A stretch of 64,000 nt of DNA from Nitratireductor sp. (lineage in GTDB: Bacteria; Pseudomonadota; Alphaproteobacteria; Rhizobiales; Rhizobiaceae). The stretch spans positions 1-64,000 of the forward strand of contig JAFMHL010000007.1 in the NCBI GenBank assembly GCA_017854535.1. Direction: 5' to 3'. Both the position numbers and the translations under genes were made by a program. The notes under the pieces were generated by a model. It ran no database searches. It had not been told where the DNA came from and was given only the letters and a program-made list of their open reading frames with translations. Position 1 is the first letter of the stretch. Each line of letters begins with the position of its first letter. Positions 38,972 through 49,097 of the stretch are shown here, piece after piece.

Positions 38972-38999
38972 ATGAGAAATACCTTTTAAAGAGTATTAC

Positions 39000-40034
39000 A
39001 TGAGTAACCATCTATTCTTCCAACCAAGTCCAATGACTCTATCTGCACTTGCCGAAAAAACGGGGGCACGACTTTTTGGTGTCGGCGATCTAATAGTAGA
39101 TAAGTCTAGCCCTTTGGAAGATGCAATCCCTGGTAGTTTGTCTTTCATTGATAATCCGCGATACATCAAATATCTCGCTGATACGAAGGCTGCAGCCGTT
39201 TTCTGCACTGAAAAACTGCTAGACAAAGTTCCAGATGGCACCGCTGCATTGGTTCATGAAACGCCCTACAAAGCCTATGCTGTTGCGCTTTCCTTGCTTT
39301 ATCCCACAGCAGCCAGACCGCAATCAATCACCGGTGAAACTGGTATTAGTTCTGCAGCCCATATTGGTGAAGATGTGGAGTTAGAAGACGATATCATCGT
39401 CGAAGCAGGTGCAATTATCGGGAAGGGTGCTGCAATCGGCAGAGGTTCGATGATTATGGCAAATGCAATAGTCGGCCAATATGTACAGATAGGTCGCAAT
39501 TCAGTTATTGGCCCTGCTGCAACAGTCACAAATGCCTATATTGGCGACAATGTAATACTGCATTCGGGTGTTCGAATTGGCCAGGATGGCTTTGGCTTTG
39601 CCATGGGCCCAGGCGGTCACCTGAAGGTCGCACAAATTGGACGTGTCATCATTCAAGACAAAGTCGAGATAGGCGCAAACTCAACGATTGATCGCGGCTC
39701 AAATCGCGACACGGTGATCGGAGAGGGTACCAAGATTGATAACCTTGTTCAGATTGGTCACAACGTCGTCATTGGACGCCATTGTGTAGTCGTTGGCTTG
39801 GCCGGGATTGCAGGTAGTGCAACTTTGGGTGATTATGTTGTTGTCGCCGGCCAAGTTGGTGTTGGCGGTCACACAAATGTGGGGCAAGGTGCCCAACTAG
39901 GTGGCGGTTCTGGTACCCATAGTGATATACCTGCAGGCGCTAAAGTCATTGGATATCCGGCCGTTCCTATTAAAGACTGGGTTAAAATGAACATGAAATT
40001 GAAGGCTTTGATTCAATCAAAAAAGGGCGAGTGA
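39000..40034 (+). CDS. lpxD: UDP-3-O-(3-hydroxyacyl)glucosamine N-acyltransferase
   Basis: This 344-residue enzyme adds the second hydroxyacyl chain in lipid A synthesis. The N-terminal uridine-binding domain ([13 protein letters not shown]) is followed by a left-handed beta-helix of hexapeptide repeats and the catalytic-histidine region [12 protein letters not shown]. It starts 29 bases after the bamA terminator and its end nearly touches fabZ. Confidence 0.97.
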   Translation: MSNHLFFQPSPMTLSALAEKTGARLFGVGDLIVDKSSPLEDAIPGSLSFIDNPRYIKYLADTKAAAVFCTEKLLDKVPDGTAALVHETPYKAYAVALSLLYPTAARPQSITGETGISSAAHIGEDVELEDDIIVEAGAIIGKGAAIGRGSMIMANAIVGQYVQIGRNSVIGPAATVTNAYIGDNVILHSGVRIGQDGFGFAMGPGGHLKVAQIGRVIIQDKVEIGANSTIDRGSNRDTVIGEGTKIDNLVQIGHNVVIGRHCVVVGLAGIAGSATLGDYVVVAGQVGVGGHTNVGQGAQLGGGSGTHSDIPAGAKVIGYPAVPIKDWVKMNMKLKALIQSKKGE

Positions 40035-40036
40035 CG

Positions 40037-40510
40037 ATGAGTGCAAACACCGGAATTGATCGTATAGAAATCAGCGAGCTGTTCAAATTACTCCCGCATC
40101 GCTATCCTTTTTTGCTTATTGATCGCATCGAACAGATAAATGGCGATGATAGCGCCGTTGGCATCAAGAACGTTACTTTCAACGAACCTCATTTTAATGG
40201 ACACTTTCCCGGCGAACCGATTATGCCAGGTGTCCTAATTGTAGAGGCTATGGCACAAACTGCTGGCGCGATTAGTGCAAGAATGCACTCAGAAGGCGCC
40301 CGTAAACTCGTATATTTTATGACAATTGATGATGCTCGTTTCAGAAAACCGGTTGTTCCGGGAGATCGTTTGGAATTGCATGTTAAGAAAACAAAGCAAC
40401 GTGGGCAAATATTCAAATTTGATTGCCATGCAACGGTTGATGGGCAAAAGGTCGCCGAAGCAAAAATTGGCGCGATGATGGTTGAGCCGGAAGAAGAAGC
40501 TAGTAAATGA
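40037..40510 (+). CDS. fabZ: 3-hydroxyacyl-[acyl-carrier-protein] dehydratase FabZ
   Basis: This 157-residue hot-dog-fold enzyme dehydrates 3-hydroxyacyl-ACP in fatty acid synthesis, competing with LpxA/LpxD for hydroxyacyl-ACP. The active-site [21 protein letters not shown] contains the catalytic His and Glu. GTG 40031 is in frame, but AGGG is too close to it; ATG 40037 has that site nine bases upstream and is chosen. It ends with an ATGA overlap to lpxA. Confidence 0.97.
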   Translation: MSANTGIDRIEISELFKLLPHRYPFLLIDRIEQINGDDSAVGIKNVTFNEPHFNGHFPGEPIMPGVLIVEAMAQTAGAISARMHSEGARKLVYFMTIDDARFRKPVVPGDRLELHVKKTKQRGQIFKFDCHATVDGQKVAEAKIGAMMVEPEEEASK

Positions 40511-41313
40511 CGACAAATATCCATCCTTCAGCCGTTGTAGAAGATGGCGCTGTTTTAGGCGCAGATGTAAAAATTGGCCCGTTTTGCCATGTAGGACCCA
40601 ATGTGAATTTGGGGGACGGGGTTGAGTTGCTTTCTCACGCCGTCATTGCTGGCCATACGTCTATAGGCACGAAGACAAGGGTGTTTCCGTTTGCTTCTTT
40701 GGGCCATGAGCCACAGGATTTGAAATTTAAAGGCGAAGTTACAACGCTCGAAATCGGTTCCAATTGCACGATTCGCGAAGGGGTTACGATGAACCCGGGA
40801 ACAGCTGGCGATGCGGGCAAAACGATCATCGGCAATAATTGCGTATTTCTTGCCAACGCCCATGTTGCCCATGATTGTGTATTGGGAAACAACATCATCT
40901 TCTCAAATGCCGTTATGGTTGCTGGTCACTGCAAGATCGGCGATAACGTGATTTTTGGCGGCGGTGCTGGGGTTCATCAGTTTTGCCGCATTGGCAATAA
41001 TGCTTTTATCGGCGGTATGGCTGGGTTGGAAAACGACGTTATTCCTTATGGTGTTGCGCTTGGGAACCGAGCTTATCTCGGCGGTCTAAATGTAATTGGC
41101 ATGAAGCGCGCCGGGCTGGAGCGTGAAGATATTCATGCGGCTAGAGCGGTCTATAAACATATCTTCTCTGGGGACGTTCCCATTGCCGAGGCGGTAAATG
41201 ATATTCCTGACACAATGTCAGACAATCCTGTAGTAAAACGGATTTTAAATTTCATTAAGTCAGGCGAAAACCGTTCTTTGTGCACTCCGCGCAACAAAGA
41301 TGATTTAGTCTGA
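40507..41313 (+). CDS. lpxA: UDP-N-acetylglucosamine acyltransferase
   Basis: This 268-residue enzyme does the first step of lipid A synthesis, acylating UDP-GlcNAc at O-3. Hexapeptide repeats fill the first ~190 residues ([21 protein letters not shown] onwards), with the catalytic-histidine region [14 protein letters not shown]. The ATG overlaps the fabZ stop (ATGA), so the two are coupled. Confidence 0.97.
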   Translation: MTTNIHPSAVVEDGAVLGADVKIGPFCHVGPNVNLGDGVELLSHAVIAGHTSIGTKTRVFPFASLGHEPQDLKFKGEVTTLEIGSNCTIREGVTMNPGTAGDAGKTIIGNNCVFLANAHVAHDCVLGNNIIFSNAVMVAGHCKIGDNVIFGGGAGVHQFCRIGNNAFIGGMAGLENDVIPYGVALGNRAYLGGLNVIGMKRAGLEREDIHAARAVYKHIFSGDVPIAEAVNDIPDTMSDNPVVKRILNFIKSGENRSLCTPRNKDDLV

Positions 41314-41385
41314 GTTTGGCTTATAATCTGGGCATGGTTTTTGTTTGGCAATGTTTCTTAGGTTTTTCGCGAGTGGTGGTTAGCC

Positions 41386-42255
41386 GTGGCAGAGTTTGAT
41401 CCTAGTCTATCGAGAGTGGCGATCATTGCTGGCAACGGTATTTTGCCCGGCGAGATTTATCGGGAAATGCAAAAAAACAAACAAAATCCGCTGCTGATTG
41501 GAATATCGGGTGAAGTCAGTGAAGATCTAAGGGATATTGCTGCGGAGGTCCTTTCCTATGGGCAGCTTTCAAAACTGTTTGAATTGTTAAGCAAGCAGGA
41601 CATCAAGCACGCAATATTCGCTGGCGGCATTACCAAACGTCCTGATTTCACCAAACTCAAACTAGATCTAAATACTTTGAAAGAAGTGCCGACCCTCGTC
41701 AAAATAATGATGGGTGGCGATAACTCAATTCTTGCCAAAATTTCCGATTTTTTTGCCAAAAAAGGCATAACAATTGTAGGCGCACATCAAGTGGTGCCCA
41801 GTTTGTTAGCGCCGCATGGTATCATATGCGGAAAGCCTGCCAAAAAAGTGATAATGCCAGTTGTTGAAAAAGCCTTCAAAGCTGCAAAAGCGATCGGAGC
41901 CATCGATGTCGGGCAAGCAGCAATTGCCGAAGATAGCCGCGTTATCGCGCTGGAAGCTGCTGAGGGTACCGATGCGATGATCCATCGCGTAGCGCAACTT
42001 CGAAACAGCGGTCGTCTTTCTCTAACGCCAAAAATAGGGGTGCTTGCCAAAGCTATGAAGCCAAAGCAGGATATGCGCGCAGACCTTCCTGCTATTGGAC
42101 CTGATACAATTGATAGCGTTGTGGGCGCAGGGCTAAGCGGCATCGCGATTGAAGCTGGACGATCTTTGATACTAGACCGCGTTGAAACCATAAAACGTGC
42201 GAATGCCAAAAAGATATTCATAATCGGAGTTACCCTTGAGGACTTTCCATCGTGA
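41386..42255 (+). CDS. lpxI: UDP-2,3-diacylglucosamine pyrophosphatase LpxI
   Basis: This 289-residue enzyme cleaves UDP-2,3-diacylglucosamine to lipid X plus UMP. It is LpxI, the alphaproteobacterial replacement for LpxH: there is no metallophosphoesterase motif, and the LpxI pattern is seen (VAIIAGNGILPGEIYREM, HAIFAGGITKRPDF, GAHQVVPSLLAP, TLEDFP at the end). It begins with GTG 41386 and its end overlaps lpxB by four bases (GTGA). Confidence 0.95.
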   Translation: MAEFDPSLSRVAIIAGNGILPGEIYREMQKNKQNPLLIGISGEVSEDLRDIAAEVLSYGQLSKLFELLSKQDIKHAIFAGGITKRPDFTKLKLDLNTLKEVPTLVKIMMGGDNSILAKISDFFAKKGITIVGAHQVVPSLLAPHGIICGKPAKKVIMPVVEKAFKAAKAIGAIDVGQAAIAEDSRVIALEAAEGTDAMIHRVAQLRNSGRLSLTPKIGVLAKAMKPKQDMRADLPAIGPDTIDSVVGAGLSGIAIEAGRSLILDRVETIKRANAKKIFIIGVTLEDFPS

Positions 42256-43400
42256 ATGATTCGGTAAAATTATATTTTGTAGTCGGTGAGGTCTCGGGTG
42301 ATGCCCTGGGGGCGGATTTGCTAGAGCAATTCGCAAAACTAAAAATTGCTGTGCAACCCATGGGGTTAGGGGGGCTCAAGATGCAAAGTCTTGGATTAAG
42401 CCCGCTTTTCAATTCTTCGGATATTGCCATCATGGGAGTTTCTGGTGTGGTTAGCAAACTACCCACACTTCTCGCCCGTGTTCGAGCTGTTGCAAATGAT
42501 ATCCTCAGCAAAGAACCTGATGTAGTTCTACTGATTGATTCCCCAGATTTCGCAAAGCAGGTGGCAAAGCGTGTGAAAGCCAAGCGGCCTGATTTGCCGA
42601 TAATCAAATATGTTTGCCCTACGGTTTGGTCTTGGCGATCGTGGAGGGCGAAAAAAATGAACTCTTATATTGATCATGTGTTCGCCATACTGCCTTTTGA
42701 ACCGCAAGTGATGAAGGATCTGCAAGGCCCGCCAACCACTTATGTGGGCCATCCGTTGGTTCGCCTTGCCGGAAAAACCAACTTTGTAAAGAAACAGGTG
42801 CCCGCAAGTCCGCCAACTGTTTTGTTGTTACCAGGATCAAGAAAGAGCGAAATCAGCAGATTGCTGCCTATTATCAAGGCCAGTTTGGATGAACTGATTG
42901 CGCGAGGAAGCACTGCCAAATTCGTTCTGCCTGCCGTTCCACATATGGAGCAATATATCCGACAAGTCATTGCTGATTGGCCGAACCAACCTGAAATACT
43001 AAGCGGCGAAGAAGCGAAATGGAACGCGATGCAGACCGCAGACGCTGCAATTGCTGCCTCTGGCACTGTGCTGCTTGAATTAGCTTTATATGGCATTCCA
43101 ACAGTCTCGATCTACAAGCTGGATCCTTTGGTGAATGCGTTGCGCTTCTTGATGACCGCTTGGACAGCAGCATTGCCAAACTTAATTGCTGACAAAGTTA
43201 TTGTGCCTGAACAGATTAATGACCATGCCCGTCCCGGAGTTATCGCGCGTTTGATTGAGGATTTGGTGATTGAAGGCCCACGCCGTCAAGCACAGCTGGA
43301 TGGGTTCAAATTGGTAAACTCAAAAATGAAGCAAAAAGAAGCGCCCGGCGCGATATGTGCTCAGATTATCTTGGACTTTGTAAAACAGAAAAAATCCTAG
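42252..43400 (+). CDS. lpxB: Lipid-A-disaccharide synthase
   Basis: This 382-residue GT-B glycosyltransferase joins lipid X and UDP-diacylglucosamine into the tetraacyl disaccharide at the inner membrane. Motifs include VGEVSGDALGADLL, CPTVWSWRSWRAKKM, LLLPGSRKSEI and ASGTVLLELALYGIPTV. It starts with GTG inside the lpxI stop. It ends in CTAG, shared with the convergent cinA stop. Confidence 0.97.
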   Translation: MNDSVKLYFVVGEVSGDALGADLLEQFAKLKIAVQPMGLGGLKMQSLGLSPLFNSSDIAIMGVSGVVSKLPTLLARVRAVANDILSKEPDVVLLIDSPDFAKQVAKRVKAKRPDLPIIKYVCPTVWSWRSWRAKKMNSYIDHVFAILPFEPQVMKDLQGPPTTYVGHPLVRLAGKTNFVKKQVPASPPTVLLLPGSRKSEISRLLPIIKASLDELIARGSTAKFVLPAVPHMEQYIRQVIADWPNQPEILSGEEAKWNAMQTADAAIAASGTVLLELALYGIPTVSIYKLDPLVNALRFLMTAWTAALPNLIADKVIVPEQINDHARPGVIARLIEDLVIEGPRRQAQLDGFKLVNSKMKQKEAPGAICAQIILDFVKQKKS

Positions 43401-43954
43401 TTTAGGTTTGGTGTGCCATTGTCTGAATGGTTCGGTTCAATGTCATCCAGCGCATCTTCATCATCAAACCCGAATGCTACAAGCATTTCCAAAGCAGCCT
43501 GAGCACTTTGAGCGCGAACTTCATCACGCCCAATATCGCCAAGTCGCAATTCTTCCACGAACAAACCCATGGGACCAGCAACGGCAATAAATACCAATCC
43601 TACTGGTTTTTCTTCTGATCCACCTCCAGGGCCAGCAATGCCTGTAATGGAAACGCTGACAGTGGCGTTCGATTTTTCAAGGGCACCTTGAGCCATTGCC
43701 ATTGCCACTTCTGCCGACACAGCGCCGAATTCTTCGAGCAGAAGTTCAGGAACACCAATCAACTCATGCTTAGCGGCATTCGAATAGGTCACGAACCCTC
43801 GGTCAAATACATCTGATGAGCCGGCAATGCTCGTTAAAAGCGCTGATATCATACCACCAGTGCAAGACTCTGCGGTCGTAATTTTAGCACTCTTTTCCCG
43901 AAATACACCCAGCACATAACGCGCTGTTTCCACCAATTCTTCTGAAATCTTCAT
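43397..43954 (-). CDS. cinA: CinA-family nicotinamide-nucleotide amidohydrolase
   Basis: This 185-residue protein is the stand-alone C-terminal domain of CinA (PncC type), which deamidates nicotinamide mononucleotide in NAD recycling. KITTAESCTGGMISALLTSIAG and SVSITGIAGPGGGSEEKPVG are diagnostic. The N-terminal COG1058 domain of long CinA is absent. The C-terminus has an acidic tail. It is coupled to ispDF (its ATG overlaps that stop) and converges on lpxB with a four-base overlap. Confidence 0.94.
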   Translation of the reverse strand: MKISEELVETARYVLGVFREKSAKITTAESCTGGMISALLTSIAGSSDVFDRGFVTYSNAAKHELIGVPELLLEEFGAVSAEVAMAMAQGALEKSNATVSVSITGIAGPGGGSEEKPVGLVFIAVAGPMGLFVEELRLGDIGRDEVRAQSAQAALEMLVAFGFDDEDALDDIEPNHSDNGTPNLN

Positions 43955-45168
43955 GTCTGTATCACCACTGTTGCAGTTGCTATGACGGCTATGCCTTCAC
44001 CACGTCCAATTGAGCCAATTGTTTCATTGGTTGTCGCTTTAACAGAAATTCTATCGATTTCTACATCGCAAATTTGAGCGATTTGGGCACGCATTTTTTC
44101 ACGATGTGGACCAATTTTGGGCATTTCACAAATCAATGTTACATCCATATGCGTGATAATGCCATGGCGAGCCCTCACCAACTTACAGGCATGAGCCAAG
44201 AATTGATCAGATGCCGCACCGCGCCATTCAGGATCACTGGGGGGGAAGTGACTGCCAATATCCCCATCGCCGATAGCACCCAAAAGAGCGTCGGTAAGTG
44301 CGTGTAGGCCTACATCTGCATCGGAATGCCCATCCAGTTTTTTGTTAAAAGGGATTTCTACGCCGCAAAGGATAACGGCCTTTCCTTCGACCAGTCTATG
44401 AACATCATAGCCATTCCCGGTTCGTATATCTGGAACTTTAAGTATATGATTTAAGTCGTTCATATTATTTGCAAAATCCAAATCTTCAGATGTGGTAATT
44501 TTGATGTTTTCCCTTGTACCCTGAACCAGTTTTACACTCATATCTGAAAACTCGCCAATTGCGGCATCATCGGTAAATTCGTGCTTGTCATGACTTGCCG
44601 CGTATTCATGCGCCGCCATGATCTCCTTGAAAACAAACCCTTGTGGTGTTTGCGCCAGATAGAGATTATCACGCGAAACAGTATCAGTAACCCAAGTTGT
44701 ATTGGCATCAGCCTTTGCCTTTTTAACTGTCTCTGAAACGGCAATTGCTGGCAGCACACATATTGATGGTTCAATTGCTTCAAGGACATTCGATATGAGC
44801 TTCGGGCTAACAAAAGGACGCGCTGCATCATGTATCAGAACATTTTCCGGCTTTACGTCGTTTAACGCCTGCAGTCCCAAGTATACGCTTTGTTGGCGTG
44901 TTGCTCCACCGAAAACAGGCATTGCTAGCTTAGAATGCTCAAAAACGAATTCGTTATATAGATCAAGATCATCGCGATGGATGACGACCTGAACCAAATC
45001 GATAAGCGGCGAAGTGTTAAATGCACTTAAGGTTTGTTGCAAAACACAATGTGAGCCGATGGAACGATATTGCTTTGGTCCATCGTCACTGGTACCCATC
45101 CGCGAACCCCGACCAGCGGCGACAATAACGACAGCATTTTTCGTAGCGGGCAATTGGTCAGGTTTCAT
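43951..45168 (-). CDS. ispDF: Bifunctional IspD/IspF enzyme of the MEP isoprenoid pathway
   Basis: This 405-residue fusion joins 4-diphosphocytidyl-2-C-methylerythritol synthase (VVIVAAGRGSRMG, residues ~10 onward) to 2-C-methylerythritol 2,4-cyclodiphosphate synthase (GYDVHRLVEG, then DGHSDADVGLHALTDALLGA, near residue 240). Such fusions are common in alphaproteobacteria. The frame is open from TTG 45204, but ATG 45168 gives the usual start. It shows that this organism uses the MEP pathway, although dxr is missing from its frequent place after cdsA. Confidence 0.96.
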   Translation of the reverse strand: MKPDQLPATKNAVVIVAAGRGSRMGTSDDGPKQYRSIGSHCVLQQTLSAFNTSPLIDLVQVVIHRDDLDLYNEFVFEHSKLAMPVFGGATRQQSVYLGLQALNDVKPENVLIHDAARPFVSPKLISNVLEAIEPSICVLPAIAVSETVKKAKADANTTWVTDTVSRDNLYLAQTPQGFVFKEIMAAHEYAASHDKHEFTDDAAIGEFSDMSVKLVQGTRENIKITTSEDLDFANNMNDLNHILKVPDIRTGNGYDVHRLVEGKAVILCGVEIPFNKKLDGHSDADVGLHALTDALLGAIGDGDIGSHFPPSDPEWRGAASDQFLAHACKLVRARHGIITHMDVTLICEMPKIGPHREKMRAQIAQICDVEIDRISVKATTNETIGSIGRGEGIAVIATATVVIQT

Positions 45169-45238
45169 GAAGCTCTCACAATAGGCCAAGAAGAGGGGCT
45201 TCAATATCCCTATTCGTCCTTTTGCGACAATTCAACAC

Positions 45239-45267
45239 TTGTCTCAAGCATTTCATTTGTCTATAAA
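45239..45267 (+). promoter_or_regulatory. Probable promoter of the dusB-ntrBC operon
   Basis: TTGTCT (45239-45244) and TATAAA (45262-45267) are separated by 17 bases, with a C before the -35 as is common in alphaproteobacteria. Transcription would begin near 45274, about 30 bases before the dusB ATG. It lies between the divergent ispDF and dusB genes. Confidence 0.55.
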
Positions 45268-45305
45268 ATGCACATTGGAAATAGTTGATTAAATATTAGG
45301 CATAT

Positions 45306-46352
45306 ATGACATCTGCTGCACTTAAAGAACAGCCCGAACCTTCTATTGAGCCAGCAAAACTCTTGGCGCAACCTTTGTCCGTGGGTTCTGTAGTATACCG
45401 AAATCGCGCCTTGTTGGCCCCGATGTCGGGTGTCAGCGATGTGCCATTTCGCCGTGCTGCTTGGCGCGCTGGCGCGGGAATGGTCGTGTCGGAAATGGTG
45501 GCGAGCGAAGCGCTCGTAACAGGCCATGTTGAAATGCAGATGAAAGCAGAAGGCGCAGGACTTCCTGTTCATGTTGTTCAACTTGCGGGACGACAGGCTG
45601 AATGGATGGATCATGCAGCGCGCATTGCCGAAGCCAATGGTGCTGATGTGATCGACATCAACATGGGCTGCCCGGCACGTAGGGTTACTCAGGGCTATTC
45701 AGGATCTGCATTGATGCGCGATCTGGATCATGCATTGACACTAATTCATGCTGTGGTGAAAGCTGTCAAAGTTCCGGTCACTCTCAAAATGCGCCTTGGT
45801 TGGGATCATGATACGATCAATGCACCAGAACTCGCCAAACGGGCGGAAGACGCAGGTATTCAGTTGCTAACCGTTCATGGCCGGACCCGGTGCCAGTTTT
45901 ATAAAGGTGCAGCGGATTGGAGTGCTGTGCGCCAGGTAAAACAGGCTACTTCATTACCGATGCTTGTAAATGGCGATATAGCCAATCTTCAAAATGCAAA
46001 AGACGCGTTAATTGCATCTGGCGCTGACGGAATCATGATTGGAAGGGCAAGCTATGGCCAACCTGATTTGCCCGGCAGAATAATCAGTGAGGCGCAAAAT
46101 GTAGTTCCTCACGATTCCTACGATATCGTCGAACATTATGTGGATATGATTGATTTTTATGGTGAAGCCCTCGGCACAAAATGCTCGCGAAAACACATAG
46201 GCTGGTGGATGGAACGCCAAACATTCAACATTGAAGCCAAGTTGAAGATGGAAATGATGACGGCTTCAGCGTCAAGCAAAGTCATAGTGCATCTGGAAGC
46301 CTTGCAGGCTCAGGCCCAAGCTATCCTTAGAAGCTCAAGGAACGCTGCTTGA
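45306..46352 (+). CDS. dusB: tRNA-dihydrouridine synthase (DusB/NifR3)
   Basis: This 348-residue FMN enzyme reduces uridines in tRNA D-loops. Landmarks are LLAPMSGVSDVPFRRAAW, INMGCPARRVTQGYSGSALMRD (with the catalytic Cys), and GRTRCQFYKGAADW. It is the nifR3 gene classically found upstream of ntrB in Rhizobium and Rhodobacter. Its stop overlaps the ntrB start (TGATG). Confidence 0.96.
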   Translation: MTSAALKEQPEPSIEPAKLLAQPLSVGSVVYRNRALLAPMSGVSDVPFRRAAWRAGAGMVVSEMVASEALVTGHVEMQMKAEGAGLPVHVVQLAGRQAEWMDHAARIAEANGADVIDINMGCPARRVTQGYSGSALMRDLDHALTLIHAVVKAVKVPVTLKMRLGWDHDTINAPELAKRAEDAGIQLLTVHGRTRCQFYKGAADWSAVRQVKQATSLPMLVNGDIANLQNAKDALIASGADGIMIGRASYGQPDLPGRIISEAQNVVPHDSYDIVEHYVDMIDFYGEALGTKCSRKHIGWWMERQTFNIEAKLKMEMMTASASSKVIVHLEALQAQAQAILRSSRNAA

Positions 46353-47491
46353 TGGATGCGCCCGCAAGTCAATCAAAACCTGTACCATCTGCAATCTTGG
46401 ATGCCTTGGTTCATCCTGTATTGGTTGTGGATGAAAACAACAACATCGTTTATGCGAACCAGTCTTGCGAAGTATTTTTCAAATCCTCAGTAGGATATAT
46501 CTGCCGCCAACACGTCGGCTATTTCCTGCCTTTTGCCAGTCCGATTCTATCTTTGATAGATCAAGTGCGTCAGTACAACGCTTCTATCAATGAGTACAAA
46601 ATTGACATTTCCTCTCCGCGTATCGGCAGGGAAAAAATCATTGATGTATTTGGTGCTTCCCATGGGGAGTTGCCCGGCCATGTCATATTGCAATTCATTC
46701 CTCAGTCAGCAGCAGAAAAACTAGATAGGCAAATGACACACCGAAATGCCGCCCGCTCTGTTACGGGATTGGCGTCGATGTTGGCCCACGAAATCAAAAA
46801 TCCTTTGTCAGGCATCAGAGGCGCAGCCCAGTTACTTGAAATGTCGGGTAGCGATGATGACCGTGAACTTACCCAATTGATTAAAGATGAAACGGACCGG
46901 ATCGTAAAACTTGTCGATCGAATGGAAGTTTTTTCAGACGAACGACCTTTGGAAAAATCTCCTGTTAACATTCATGCTGTTTTGGAGCATGTTCGAAAAT
47001 TGGCTGAGACCGGTTTTGGCAGCAATGTGCGATTTTCAGAATTGTATGACCCATCATTGCCGCCAGTGATTGGTAACCGGGATCAGTTGGTTCAAGTATT
47101 TTTAAACCTTATCAAAAACGCAGTTGAGAGCACCAAAAATACTAAAAACCCCGAGGTGACGCTCTCCACTGGTTTCAGGCCAGGGGTCCATTTGTCTATT
47201 CCAGGTGCAGGCGGACGCATCGCATTGCCGATTGAATTGATTGTCCGAGATAACGGCTCTGGCATTCCCGAAGATATCAAAGAACACATTTTCGACCCGT
47301 TCGTAACAACCAAAACAAACGGCTCTGGTCTGGGCCTTGCCCTCGTTGCCAAAATCGTTGGTGACCATGGGGGCATGTTGGAATGCGAATCTGACAATCG
47401 GGGAACAAGCTTCCGTATCCTTCTACCCGTCTATAAAAACCGTGAAAAAGAAACACCTTTGTCTGTCGATGAATGGGAAAATCAGGAATGA
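46352..47491 (+). CDS. ntrB: Nitrogen regulation sensor histidine kinase NtrB
   Basis: This 379-residue soluble kinase/phosphatase controls NtrC in response to PII. A PAS domain is N-terminal ([23 protein letters not shown]), then the H-box [21 protein letters not shown] with phospho-accepting H146, then the ATPase boxes ([36 protein letters not shown]). TTG 46349 is also in frame; ATG 46352 is chosen. No transmembrane helix. Its end overlaps ntrC as ATGA. Confidence 0.96.
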   Translation: MDAPASQSKPVPSAILDALVHPVLVVDENNNIVYANQSCEVFFKSSVGYICRQHVGYFLPFASPILSLIDQVRQYNASINEYKIDISSPRIGREKIIDVFGASHGELPGHVILQFIPQSAAEKLDRQMTHRNAARSVTGLASMLAHEIKNPLSGIRGAAQLLEMSGSDDDRELTQLIKDETDRIVKLVDRMEVFSDERPLEKSPVNIHAVLEHVRKLAETGFGSNVRFSELYDPSLPPVIGNRDQLVQVFLNLIKNAVESTKNTKNPEVTLSTGFRPGVHLSIPGAGGRIALPIELIVRDNGSGIPEDIKEHIFDPFVTTKTNGSGLGLALVAKIVGDHGGMLECESDNRGTSFRILLPVYKNREKETPLSVDEWENQE

Positions 47492-48930
47492 GTAAAGGTA
47501 CCGTATTAATTGCCGATGACGACGCTGCAATCAGAACCGTATTAAATCAGGCAATGACACGCGCTGGATTTGAAGTTCGGGTCACTTCGAATATTTCTAC
47601 TTTATGGAAATGGGTTTCAGAAGGCGGCGGCGATGTGGTTATCACAGATGTTTCCATGCCCGATGGAAACGCGTTTGATTTCCTGCCCAAAATGAAGCGC
47701 GCCAGACCTGATCTTCCGGTAATTGTTATCAGCGCCCAAAATACTTTTATGACTGCGATCAAAGCGTCTGAACGCGGCGCCTATGAGTATTTGCCCAAAC
47801 CATTTGATTTACCCGAATTGATTGCAATAACCGATAGGGCAGTTTCTCAGCCCAAACGCTCGCCAGAAACCAGTTCATCACCAAAGCAATTCCAAGATAT
47901 GCCCTTGGTTGGACGCTCTCCTGCTATGCAAGATGTTTACAGGGTCTTGGCGCGGCTCATGCAAACGGACTTAACCCTTTTGATCAATGGTGAATCTGGA
48001 ACCGGCAAGGAATTGGTCGCGCGTGCTTTGCACGAATATGGAAAGCGGAAAAACGGCCCCTTTGTAGCGATAAACATGGCAGCCATTCCAAAAGACCTTA
48101 TCGAAAGTGAGCTGTTTGGGCACGAAAGAGGGGCGTTCACGGGCGCCCATTCAAGATCAGCAGGGCGATTTGAGCAGGCAGAAGGTGGCACGCTATTTCT
48201 TGACGAGATTGGTGACATGCCGATGGAAGCACAAACTCGATTGCTGCGTGTTCTTCAGCAAGGTGAATACACAACAGTCGGTGGACGTACGCCCATAAAA
48301 AGCGATGTGCGAATTGTTGCTGCAACGAATAAGGATTTGAAGTCCTCAATCAATCAGGGTCTCTTCCGTGAGGATTTATTTTTCAGATTGAACGTTGTTC
48401 CGCTGCGCCTTCCGCCATTGCGTGAGCGTAGCGAAGATATATCCGATCTTGTCGATCACTTCTTAGCGATCAATGCCAAAAACGGTATGAGTTCAAAAAC
48501 TATTGATATTTCCGGTATAGATGCCATGCAGCGCTATTCGTGGCCAGGTAATGTCCGTGAATTGGAAAATCTTATTTTACGTCTGGCGGCACTGTATCCG
48601 CAGGATCATATTAGCGGAGAAATTGTCAGACAGGAATTATCATCTGGTGAGTTCCAGCAAAATTCCACTCCGGAAAATACAATTCAGGCTGATATATCCA
48701 TTGCCACGGAAAACTGGCTCGGTGAACATTTCAGAAAATTCCCCGATGGTCAGGCTCCCCACGGCTTATACCGTGAAGTTCTAAAACGAATGGAAATACC
48801 GCTGATCCTTGCAAGCCTGGCTTATACAAAAGGCAATCAAATCAAAGCCGCTGACTTGTTAGGACTCAATCGAAACACACTACGCAAGAAGATTAAAGAG
48901 TTGGACATTCGGTTCAATCGAATGAACTAA
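47488..48930 (+). CDS. ntrC: Nitrogen regulation response regulator NtrC
   Basis: This 480-residue sigma-54 activator has a receiver domain with D54 ([11 protein letters not shown]), an AAA+ domain with Walker A ([13 protein letters not shown]), the sigma-54 loop GAFTGA ([16 protein letters not shown]) and Walker B ([12 protein letters not shown]), and a Fis-type helix-turn-helix ([20 protein letters not shown]). It turns on nitrogen-scavenging genes. ATG 47473 is in frame, but ATG 47488 gives the usual N-terminus and the ATGA overlap with ntrB. Confidence 0.97.
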   Translation: MSKGTVLIADDDAAIRTVLNQAMTRAGFEVRVTSNISTLWKWVSEGGGDVVITDVSMPDGNAFDFLPKMKRARPDLPVIVISAQNTFMTAIKASERGAYEYLPKPFDLPELIAITDRAVSQPKRSPETSSSPKQFQDMPLVGRSPAMQDVYRVLARLMQTDLTLLINGESGTGKELVARALHEYGKRKNGPFVAINMAAIPKDLIESELFGHERGAFTGAHSRSAGRFEQAEGGTLFLDEIGDMPMEAQTRLLRVLQQGEYTTVGGRTPIKSDVRIVAATNKDLKSSINQGLFREDLFFRLNVVPLRLPPLRERSEDISDLVDHFLAINAKNGMSSKTIDISGIDAMQRYSWPGNVRELENLILRLAALYPQDHISGEIVRQELSSGEFQQNSTPENTIQADISIATENWLGEHFRKFPDGQAPHGLYREVLKRMEIPLILASLAYTKGNQIKAADLLGLNRNTLRKKIKELDIRFNRMN

Positions 48931-49097
48931 TTTATCTCCAATGAACCAATTGACGAAGTGTTTCATTTTTGCCACATTGCAGTGGCATCGTTGCAACATA
49001 TTGTTCGTATCAGTTGCATTGATTCAAGCAAATTTATCGATGTTAAATATAGACACAGCCCTTGCAGAGTTTGCATAGGCGCAAACGTATTTCGGGG

